DNA of 64,000 nucleotides, from NCBI GenBank assembly GCA_963576565.1, contig OY755038.1:204325013-204389012 (forward strand), in the 5' to 3' direction. The stretch comes from Aspidapion aeneum (Eukaryota; Arthropoda; Insecta; Coleoptera; Brentidae). Shown here one piece after another: positions 50,598 to 60,538 of the stretch (the stretch's first letter is position 1; each line of letters opens with the position of its first letter). Made by a program: the position numbers and the translations under genes. Below the pieces are notes generated by a model, which saw only the letters and a program-made list of their open reading frames with translations, was not told where the DNA came from and made no database searches.

Positions 50598-52627
50598 TTG
50601 CTGTGGTAAGTCACTTTTCTAATTCTCGTATTCCTTTTTTGACGAATTGCCACAAATTTTTATTTTGTTCATGTTTGTTGAGGAAATCCTAAAAACTATT
50701 CATTCCATATAAAAAAACTTTTTAAAATTTAGGGAAAGATGCACACTGGAAAATTTTAGAGAATGGTTGGTCACAAGTATTTTTGAGTCTTCTAGAAGTA
50801 TTTTATTTAAAATAGCTAAATATTGTCTTTTGTCAATGCTTATTTATTAGAAATGCATTTCTACTTAGACACGGGTTTGCATTTTCTAAATAAATGTCAA
50901 CATTTTTTCTAGAACATTTATTTTCTAGCAAAAAAAGTCATTTTTTTATAAAACTTATAGTTCCCTACCAATAAATAATAATAAACTAAGTTTGACTTTC
51001 CCATAAAAACCTCCTATATTTTATAAATTTCATAAAAATAGTCCAAAATTTAACCTTTTTTGTGTTGATAGATAAGAAAACCTCAGATTTTATATCGTCT
51101 ATGTCAGAAGCCATTTTTGTGCCAAATTCAAAAGGCGGACTACCTTAAAACAGATATTTTTCACCCCTCTAAAGAATTTTTAAGTTCGCCTTTGTAATAA
51201 ACACCAGAAAAATACCTTATCTTTACCACTTACGGTATTGTATTATTTAATAAAATTATCAAGTAAGTTATTGGCCTTTAGGCAATAAACTTTTACAACG
51301 CTCGTCATCTTATTACGGTAGTTTATTTATTTTTGAATGTTTGTTAAAAACTTTTTCGAATGGCTTACTATTTATTAAAAACTGTCACAAAATAAATAAT
51401 ATATTGCATAATAAATGTATTACAGTTTCAATAATAACGTACTGAAATCGCCCGAAACAGGACAATTTAAAATAATTGTAATTTCCAAACGTGCACAAGA
51501 TATTCACAAATTCTTGAACTAGAGGGATTTTTATGCCTATGTAGAGTTATGGTATTCTGGGACATCTATTAAACTTTTCTGTTACATAAAAAGCGATATT
51601 TTTTTAATTTTTTTTTGTTTGGTGACAAACATTTTTAAAAATTTTTAAATAAATAGGTACGACCAAAAAATAAATAGGCCTTAATTTAGTTATTTTAGGT
51701 AAAGACCCTAAGGACTTGTTTTTATTTTGATTCACTTTAAAATAGTTAAACACTTCGTCAAGACAAAGATTTAAAGTACACTTTTGTTATAAACGTAAGA
51801 ATTACTCCTATAAGGACCCAATTTCAAACTAATATAACTTTAAGAAACGCAAACTGATTATAACAAAAAGCTCCAAAAAGATACTTTGACCTAAGGTTGG
51901 AAAGTACCAGAATTTCCCAAATTGATAGTATCGACTTTTGGCCAGCAATTTTCTTAAATTTCCCTGAGTGCAATGTTTGTTAAAGTGTCAAACAAACCTA
52001 GTTTGTGTGAAAAATATTTTGTTTTGGTAACAGTATGTTGTGAACTATCAGTTAAGATTTTGGAGCAACTTAAAAACTGCACTTTTAGCCTAGACAGTTT
52101 TTAAATTACCTAGTGAAAAGAATACCGAATAAACTGTCTTAATAAACATAGTTTTTCTATTTTATAAACGGCTTAATGTTAAATAGTTTTATTATGGAAG
52201 GTAGTTTTTAAGTTCCACCTAACTAAACCACCTAACCTAACCATTGTTAGATAGGTAATTCAAATAAACTGTAACTGGTTCTTTTACCGATTTTAATCAA
52301 ACTCTCTTGGGATGTAATTGACAGTTTGGTCGAACTCTTTTTATCTAAATATTTTATCATTTTGTCGATGTATTTTAGTAAAAGAAACTAGTTCCGTAAG
52401 GGGTAAATGTGTTGAGTCAGCCTTCTTAATTATAATTGTGTGATCTTTGCTTTACCTGAATAATTTAAAATCTGTACTTTCTTTTGATTTTTGTTTTTTT
52501 ACATTAATTTTTACTGTATTATTTCACCACTTTTTATTTACATAATATACAAGTTTTGAACGACGAATCCATAAAAAGAAACGCTTTTTTATTCAACCTT
52601 TAAAAAAATTCCTTTAGGAAAGAAAAA
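50598..52627. other. MYG1 3' flank, no gene recognised
   Basis: AT-rich, with AATAAA at 50889 as one possible polyadenylation signal. No convincing coding frame or inverted repeat was seen. Confidence 0.45.
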
Positions 52628-52740
52628 GTTATTATTGGCAATCGCCCATTTTGATTCGAAATTTTAACACACAAAGGTGATCTCATGCGGTCAGACGTTG
52701 ATATTTACGTCATATTTGAGTTCACACTTTAACAGTGGGA
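52628..52740. repeat. Dispersed repeat halves around the retrotransposon
   Basis: TTATTGGCAATCGCCCA (52633) recurs at 54179, each followed by a GAAATTTCAACACA-like phrase. GGTGATCTCATG (52677) and the following TTGATATTTACGTC recur at 55382. The retrotransposon lies between the first pair, which may represent a duplicated flank or one older repeat. Confidence 0.55.
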
Positions 52741-52949
52741 ACGAAGAATTATAAATCAGTTGAATGGCTTGGTCGAGTGAATACCCTGACTAAAGAATAG
52801 CATTCCTTTACTGTGACCCGGCTGAGCACAAGAAACATTTTTATAATTTTTCGTTCTTTTATTTCTGCTTTAGTTTGCAATTATTTTTTATGGTTTTCAG
52901 TAGAACCTTGCATTATTGCACTTTGGTATTAAAAAAAAAAAGGAAGGAA

Positions 52950-54170
52950 AGATATATATGTGACAATTATAGGCAGAGAGGCAGAAGAACAAGCCGGTTT
53001 CAGGGCGGGTAGATCGATTTCTGATCATCTCTTTTGTATAACCCAAGTTATTGAAAAGAAAATGGCATACGGACAAGAGCTGCATCTGCTTTACGTCAAT
53101 TTACAGAAGGCATATGATAGTATACCACTAAATCTACTTTGGAAAGCGTTGGAAAACACAAACATAAGCGTACAACTAATTAAGGCCATCAAAGAGTTAT
53201 ACCGCAATAGTAAAGCAAAAGTTAAAATAAAAGAAAAACTAACCAAAGGCTTTCAAGTAAATAAAGGTCTTAAACAAGGTTGCTGTATCTCGCCTACGCT
53301 CTTCAAGATATACTTGGAACAAGTCCTTAGTATGGAAGAGAAAATGCCAAAACATGGGAATGCCGTTGGACGAAACCACCTTGTATACTTTATGTTTCGC
53401 CGACGATCATATAGTACTAGCTCAGGATTATGACGACCTCGAATATATGACACGAAAACTAATAGAAGGGTACAATAAGTGGGGACTAGAGGTTAATCTC
53501 AATAAGACAGAGTATATGTGTATCGCTGGAATAAAACAGGATCTAATCTTAAATACCGGGCAGCGAATTCAGTCCTGTGATGAGTATAAATACTTAGGTC
53601 TAAAAATTACAGCTGACGGAACACTAGACAAAGCTAAAAGATCGAAACGTACAAGGCAGAAAAGCAATAACTTTATTAAATGGAATAATTTGGGACCAAG
53701 GTATATCAAAACGTAACAAAAAGCTTATATATAACACCATTGTAAAAAGTATTATTTTATACGGCTCAGAAGTATGGCCAATCAAGGATAGAATAGAAAA
53801 AATGCTTTCCGCTACGGAGAAGAGCAGCAGGGAAATCAAAAAGAGAAAGAGTTAAAAATCAAAGAATAAGAGAAATTATGACAGTGGGTGCACGTACTTT
53901 AGTGGATGATATAAGAACAAAACAACTGGTGTGGTACGGACATGTACAAAGAATGAATGATGAAAGACTACCTAAACAAATACTACAATGGAAACCAACT
54001 GGCCGAAGAAAACGAGGACGGCCAATGAGAAGCTGGAGAGAAGGAATAGACACTGAAATAAGAATAAGAGGCCTAGATGATGAATTATGGGCAAACAGAA
54101 ACGAGTGCAGATTGGGTATCGGAAGGCGTAAAACGTTGTGAAACCGATAAATATATATGGTATTTAACAA
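52950..54170 (+). pseudogene. 5'-truncated non-LTR retrotransposon (RTE-like)
   Basis: The + strand encodes AEEQAGFRAGRSISDHLFCI, LYVNLQKAYDSIPLNLLWKA (catalytic A), KGLKQGCCISPTLFKIYLEQ (block B), then after a +1 frame change LYTLCFADDHIVLAQDYDDL (YADD-type box as FADD), WGLEVNLNKTEYMCI and YKYLGLKITADG. After another frame change come LIYNTIVKSIILYGSEVW and the typical end VWYGHVQRMNDERLPKQIL with GRRKRGRPMRSWREGI. Endonuclease and 5' UTR are missing. Frameshifts and a stop near 53853 make it inactive. Confidence 0.9.
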
Positions 54171-54246
54171 TAAAATTGTTATTGGCAATCGCCCAGCGAT
54201 TAGAAATTTCAACACATAAAAAAGTTTTCATAAAAAAAACACCCAA

Positions 54247-54668
54247 CTGCTAAATCTACTTGTACAGTCGAGGACTTTTTAAATTGCCGTTGTATTTTTT
54301 TTCTTTCAAAAGTAATCATTTAAAGAAATAAAAAAAAGCAAATTTTTAAATATGTATGTATACAGACAGAGGTAAGGTTTACAATTTTTTTGTTTTTGTT
54401 CAAAATACTTTTCCGAATTTTAAATAAGAATATTTTTTATTTTCGAGGGCGGCCATTTAAAAAGTCCCCGACTGTACCTACTAGTGGCAGTTCGGTACAA
54501 AATTGATAGGTATACCTATAATGTATGACATGCTTCAACTTTTAGTTTTGATGCCCAAAGCGCACTGACGAAATTATGCAGTTTTGTATTTTCATGAATC
54601 AGGTTATTGGGTAATTTTGTACCCAACTGCGAGTAGTAGTAGTTACAAGTAGATTTAGCAGTTTTTTT
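54247..54668. mobile_element. Nested MITEs after the retrotransposon
   Basis: TACAGTCGAGGACTTTTTAA (54263) and TTTAAAAAGTCCCCGACTGT (54457) are inverted ends of an element of about 214 bp. Outside it, AACTGCTAAATCTACTTGTA (54246) is inverted at TACAAGTAGATTTAGCAGTT (54643). Confidence 0.7.
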
Positions 54669-54781
54669 TTATTTATTTTTTATTTTCAGCAATATGCATT
54701 TACCATTTATTTAGCGTTACCCGGAGAGTACGTGTAGATTTCCTACGGACGCGGACAGTATTACCTTCCATTAAGTGAAGG

Positions 54782-55010
54782 TGGGGAAGGAGAGAGGGAG
54801 GACGGAACAATTAAAATGGTGTTGAAAAAAATATTAAAGCGTTTGCAGAAAGAATTTTTGAAATCGCTTTATATTATAGCTGCAACTATTACTAATAAGG
54901 AGGGGGGAGAGAGAAGGAGGGAGGGGAAAACTAGTAAAATGGTGTTGGAAAGTCTTAAAGCGCGTGCAGAAAGAATTTTTAAAATCGCCATATATTTGAT
55001 AAAATTATGC
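54782..55010. repeat. Tandem duplication, about 117-bp unit
   Basis: AAAATGGTGTTGAAAAAAAT (54813) and AAAATGGTGTTGGAAAGTCT (54936) lie in two copies, each preceded by a GGGGAAGGAGAGAGGGAGG-like purine run and followed by GCAGAAAGAATTTTT. The 79-aa open frame across it is a repeat translation. Confidence 0.8.
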
Positions 55011-55159
55011 GAAAATGGTTTTTTAAGAGGGTGTGACAGGATGGGAGATTGTTAGGAGAAGGTAGGACTACAAAGTAATTATAGCAAATTAGAGGACATT
55101 TGTAATGTTATCAAAGGCATTTCAATAAAATCGCCTGATATTTAGGTAATTTGTATGCC

Positions 55160-55345
55160 TTAAAGCCGACATCATGTGACAAAATGGCGTCTGACGACCG
55201 AAAAAATATAGCCTGTAGCACCTTCGGGATCAGTAGCAATTCAACGACGCCTTTTTCGTCAACATCGGTTGAGCCGTTTAGCCTCTAGCGCGACACAAAC
55301 ATACATACTTACCTAGATACATACATATTCCAAGCAAAAAACATT
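55160..55345 (+). repeat. Probable 3' tail of a retrotransposon
   Basis: ACATCGGTTGAGCCGTTTAG, then CGCGACACAAACATACATAC and a TAGATACATACATA tail, is typical wording for 3' ends of insect non-LTR (RTE/CR1) or similar elements. No coding part is attached. Confidence 0.45.
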
Positions 55346-55940
55346 AGCCTTCCTTTCGCCGTGCTGCAGTTGGGGTAAAAAGGTGATCTCATGCTTTTAG
55401 ACCTTGATACTTACGTCGAATTTGATTTTACACTTTAACACAATGGAGAGCGAGGTGTAAGTTGGATTATCATTGGATTGCAATATTAAAAAAAAACTTT
55501 GGAAAATTAAAAAAAATCCGTAGTAGGCGAAAGTACTTTTGTAAGAAACAAAGGAAACGGCACTACAGGAAAATATTTTTACAAAAATAAAGTACTTAAG
55601 TAAAAGTGTCACCACAGAATAACATTTTTGCAATATAAAAAACTCCTGGACTTTTAGAAAAATTAAATAGTTTTGGGAAAAAAAAATTGCAATATAAAAA
55701 ACTCAAAAATTTTTACAAAATTGCGCTACTGGCAATTTTGAAAATTTTAAGTATTGTTTGGAAAAGATGACGCCAAACAAGAAATTTCATTAAAGAAACC
55801 AAAAAAAAGTTAATGCGAGAATTTTAGAAAAATAAAAAGTTTTAAAGAACAAAGTCATGCCAAGAGTTTTTGGGAAAAATGCCAACAAATGCAAAAGTAA
55901 TGATTTGTTTTGAAAGCCTTCGTTGGTCAGTTCTCCCCGG

Positions 55941-57693
55941 ATAGTAGAGTTAATTTGTAAAATAAAGCTGCAAAAAGGGTATATTTTTTTATATTTGGCA
56001 TAGTAGTACCTAACACCAAAAGCTAAATTTTCATTCGAGGATCCTCGATTGTCCGGCCTCAGAATCCAAGAAAACGGCTGCCAAAGTTAAGAAAAAAAAT
56101 GAGTTCCTTGTATTAAGAGAAACTAAATTAATTTTGGTAAATTTACTTTAAGTGGGATATACTCAATTTAAAAATGTAAAAAAAAATTACACCTGTCACT
56201 GCAAAACAAAATAGCGGCTATATTTAAAAAAAAATAGTTTTTCTTTGATATTTTCTTTATTTTTTGTGCGATATTTAATTTTAATACCTCATATTAAAGC
56301 TACTGACCAGTTCTTTAAACCTGCTTAAATGAAATGAAAAGTTTCCCAGCCGACACAAAGATGGCGCTTAATTTGTCAAAAATAAAAGAGACCTTTACAA
56401 CCAGTAGACCAAATTAAATTTTTACAAAAAAAAAATTCGGATTTTATCAGAAATAAGCCAAATTTTGTAAAAATTTATAAAAAGTTACAATTTGACATTT
56501 AGCATTTTAAGATGGCGGCCGAAGTTCAGATAAAAAAGTAATTTTTTTGATCTTGTTTGACACAACTAGTATTGCCGTGTAATATATTGATTTATACTAA
56601 ATGGGGGTCGCCAATTGTAAATATTTCATAATAAATGACATATGTCTATTATTATCCAAGATGGCGGCCGGCGGTCAAAATATAAATACAACAGTAGCTT
56701 TTTACCAAGATATGTAGTTTTATATTTATCTTAATTAGTTTTAAATTGTAATGTACAAAAAAAAATAGAATTTATTGATTTCGAAAAAATAAACAAAAAT
56801 GTTTTTTTTGTTTTTCGGCCGCCATCTTTAAACAATCAATAAATTCTATTTTTTTTGTACATTACAATTTAAAACTAATTAAGATTAATATAAACCTACC
56901 TAAAAAGATTTACTAAACCAAAATGATACTGTTGTATTTATATTTTGACCGCCGCCATCTTGGATAATGATAAACATGTGTCATTTATGATGAAATATTT
57001 AAAATCGGCGACCCCCATTTTGTTATAAATCGATATATTATACGGCAATACTAGTTCTGTCAAACAAGAACAAAAAAATAACTTTTTTATCTGAACTTCG
57101 GCCGCCATCTTAAAATGTTTAATGTCAAATTGTAAATTTTTTTAAATTTTTACAAAACTTGGCTTACTGTTGATAAAATCCAAAAAATTTTTTTTTTTAT
57201 TGAATTTGGTCTACAGGTTATAAAGGTCTCTTTTATTTTTGACATATTAAACGCCATCTTTGTGTCGGCTGAGAAACTAATAACTTTTTTTCATTAGGTT
57301 TAAAGAGCTGGTCAGCGGCTTTAATATGAGGTACTAAAAATAAATATCGCGCAAAAAATAAAGAAAATATCGAAGAAAAACGATTTTTTTAAAATATAGC
57401 CGCCATTTTGTTTTAAAGTGACAGGTGTAATTTTTTTTTACATTTTTGAATTAAGTAGGTCCCACTTAAAGTAAGTTTATCATAATTAATTTAATTTGTC
57501 TTAAAACAGGGAATTACTTATTACTTTTTTGTCGTAACTTTGGCAGCCGCCATCTTGTATTCCGATGCCGGAAATCAGGGGATCCTCGATTGAAAATTTA
57601 GCTTTTGGTGTTAGCTACTACCATGCCAAATATAAAAAAATATACTCTTTTTGCAGCTTTTTATCGAAATACCCTACAAATTTACTCTACTAT
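55941..57693. mobile_element. 1.75-kb palindromic foldback element
   Basis: The ends ATAGTAGAGTTAATTTGTA and, inverted, TACAAATTTACTCTACTAT bound two arms (about 55941-56783 and 56836-57693) that pair almost along their entire length, with a spacer of about 50 bp. Arms include GCAAAAAGGGTATATTTTTT, GGATCCTCGATTG, TTACACCTGTCACT, GGTCGCC and ACTAGTATTGCCGT and their inverses. AAGATGGCG-type motifs occur eight times. No coding frames. Confidence 0.9.
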
Positions 57694-58567
57694 GATAAAT
57701 AATGTTCATTTCCTTTGGGCGGGTAATTTGAAATCTTTATGTTGGTGACCCTGAAGCTACGCTACCTACGCCTAACTACGCCACTGGTTGGTCAAGGTTG
57801 TTATATAATAAGTATAAACTAAAAACTAACAGCTTTGGTTATTTTAATGGAAACAAAGAGTTTATGAATGTTTCTAAAATGTTTCTGTTTACAGCAACAA
57901 ATATAAACAAATCGTAAAATATTTGCTTAATGTTACTTCACTGAATACCTAGCTAAGGGAAAATTATAAATAATACAAGAATAAAGTACAACGCCATTTT
58001 TATTGTGCATACAATACAAGTATATATACATATACACCTTTGTCTTAAACTTATAGTTTTTTTTTCTGAAAACTTGGACAGGAGATTCCAGCAACAACAA
58101 ATACTCTTAACCTAAATAGTTATTAACAAAAAACAGAAGATTCCTACTTAATAAAAAAAACAACGAATTTGCCTAGGTAGGAATTACAAAACAAATCTTT
58201 GACTCAGAAATAATATAACTAATAATAATTTTACAAAAGTTGTCTCGTATTTTACCAAATAAAAATTGCCATTTTTCTGAGTCAAAACAACAACTAAAAT
58301 CAAGCCTTTAAAGGTTTTTATTTACTTCAGTTGATCCATTAGTCCTACGCTATTCTCAAATTAATCCTGAAAGAAGTTGGGTTTGTTTTTGAGCATTGCT
58401 CTCGCTCGAAATCGAATTGCCCTAATAATATCTCGCGACGCCGACGGGTCAGATTTTAGATCAAAACTATATAAAAACAAGAAACATTACCATACTTATT
58501 GTTTTTAAAATTCTTATTTTGTTGGTGTATTTTTTGCTGCATACAAAATAATAATTTACTTTGTATG
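57694..58567. other. Spacer with a CAGTGGCGTA end
   Basis: CTACGCCACTGG at 57776 resembles the right end of the CAGYGGCGTA MITE family without a matching left end. Otherwise no feature is recognised. Confidence 0.4.
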
Positions 58568-60538
58568 TACAGGGGTTTCCCGTATATTTTTACACCATAT
58601 CTAAAATGTTTATTTGAATAGATATCAAAATATGATAAATACAAAAGTTTCAAATTTTTTTACGAAGTTTAAAAATTTGTCAATGTCAAAAAAAAATTCT
58701 AAATGTCAAAATTTGACAAGTTGTTGGTGTTTTTAAAGGCAACAACCTTTATATTATTTTAGATATTTATAGATATTTTATCCCTGATTTTAAAAATATA
58801 TATCAATGTATTACTTTATTCATTAGTTTTGGAGATATATGCGCTTAAACGTTTAAAATACTTAAATTGATCTCCTTAAAACATCAAGGCAGCCATGAAA
58901 AAAACAATCGCATTTACACAAAAAGTGATGCTGTTGATTTTGTAAGGTATATAATTAATGAATATTTACTATCCGGGGTGATTCTGCGCAGTAATGTGTG
59001 GCGCCGCAAGCCAGTAAAAACAAAAAACTATGCAATTTTTGTGAAATAAAAAAATATGTATTACTTCATTTTTAATTTTCTACATAGCCTCCTTGATTAT
59101 TAATACAATTTTGAATAATTCTTACAAATTTTCTGTGGATAGCTTGAAAGATAGAGTTGTTGTTGCAATTGTTTGCTCTATTTTCTGTTGTAAAATTTGA
59201 AGTGTTTGCGGCCTGTTATAATACACCTTATTTTTTAGGTAGCCCCAAAAAATAAAATCAAGGGGAAACAAAAAATGCCGTATCTTCCTATCCAATACAT
59301 ATATCTATTATTTAAAAAAATCGTTACTGGCTGGATGTTATGTGGGGGGCTTCGTCCTGTTGCCATAACAGGGAGTTCTTTTAAAAGCTCTTCTATTTCA
59401 TTTCGCAACAAATATGATATGTTTCTCCGGTTAAGTTACGATTTAAAAATATAGGCCCAATAACTCTGTTATTTAGGAGACCGCACCAAACATGTAAGGA
59501 TCTGCGTCCTTGAATTTTGACAGCTTGTAAAGCATGCGGGTTTTCTCTTGGCCAAATCTATCTTTTCTATTGAACATTCCCGCCGTGGTGAATGCTGCCT
59601 CATCAGTAAAAATTATATTTGACAAATTTATTTGATTTGCCGCTATTCCTCGTTGTATTTCCTGACAAAAATGTAATCTGTTTATTTTATTTTCGTTGCT
59701 TAAATTTTGCCCGGGTAACAATTTATAAGCCTTGTATTTGTGATATTTTAAAACAGAGTGAACTTTATGCCATGATTTGTTAAAAAAAAGTTGCTGCATC
59801 CGGAATAGACCGTTCAGGATTCTCTAAAATAACAAGGGAAAACATTTTTTTAAATATGATAAACTAACTTATAAAGAAAAATTAACCTTGAAAATATAAC
59901 AAAATATTTAAGTCCTCTTCAGCGTTTCTTTCGACTGTTCTAGTTTTTCTTTTAAGTGTTTTTCTTTGATTAAATGAGTTTACTATATTTACTATGGTTT
60001 GGCGGGTTGGTTGTCTTCTGTCGGGAAACTGAATATAATACTGGTGCGAGCTACAGATGCATTTTCATTATTTGAGTAAAATAATTTAATAATATTCAGT
60101 TTTTCTTCCTCGGTAAAAATCATCCTTAACCGCTCTTAAAACTGAATTTGACAAGGTGACAAAACAATAGCATCACTTTTTTGTCAATGCGATTGTTTTT
60201 TTCATGGCTTGCTTGATGTTTTAAAAAGTATCTATTTAAGTTTTTTATACTTTTAAACGCATATATCTCCAAAACTATTAAACGAAATAATCCCAACATA
60301 TATATTTTTGAAATCAGGAACAAAGGATCTATCAAAATCTGAAATAATATATAGGGTGTTTCCTTTAAAAAAACCATCGACCTATCAAATTTTGAGATTT
60401 ACAATTTTTTTTAGCATTCTGACACAAAGATCGTTAAAATTCGTAAAAAATTATGAAACTTTTTTATTTATCATATTTTGATATCTATTCAAATAAACGT
60501 TTTAGATATGGTGTAAAAATATACGGGAAAACCCTGTA
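58568..60538 (-). mobile_element. Tc1/mariner-group transposon with about 370-bp TIRs
   Basis: The ends CAGGGGTTTCCCGTATATTT and the inverse AAATATACGGGAAAACCCTG are flanked by TA. Pairing continues inward through ACACCATATCTAAAATGTTT, GGAGATATATGCG, AAAACATCAAG and CAGCCATGAAAAAAACAATC, that is to about 58940 on the left and 60165 on the right. This makes the TIRs unusually long. A broken transposase lies between. Confidence 0.9.
59060..60125 (-). pseudogene. Tc1/mariner-group transposase, frameshifted
   Basis: Read on the minus strand from 60124: MIFTEEEKLNIIKLFYSNNE, a one-base frame change, then QFPDRRQPTRQTIVNIVNSF (helix-turn-helix region), NPERSIPDAAT, another frame change, SVLKYHKYKAYKL, INRLHFCQEIQ, NIIFTDEAAFTTAG (catalytic Asp after TDE), a stop, then QQDEAPHNIQPVTIF (second Asp), FPLILFFGAT-like FWGYLKNKVY and a C-terminal stretch to about 59060. 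This is the family common in insects with IFTDEA and QQD.AP motifs. Several stops and frameshifts make it inactive. Confidence 0.88.

Noticed and set aside
53859..54215. Minus-strand frame of 118 aa
   Set aside because: Opposite strand of the C-terminal retrotransposon segment, which is clearly coding on +.
54816..55055. 79-aa frame
   Set aside because: Runs through a tandem duplication with a purine-rich unit; no family resemblance.
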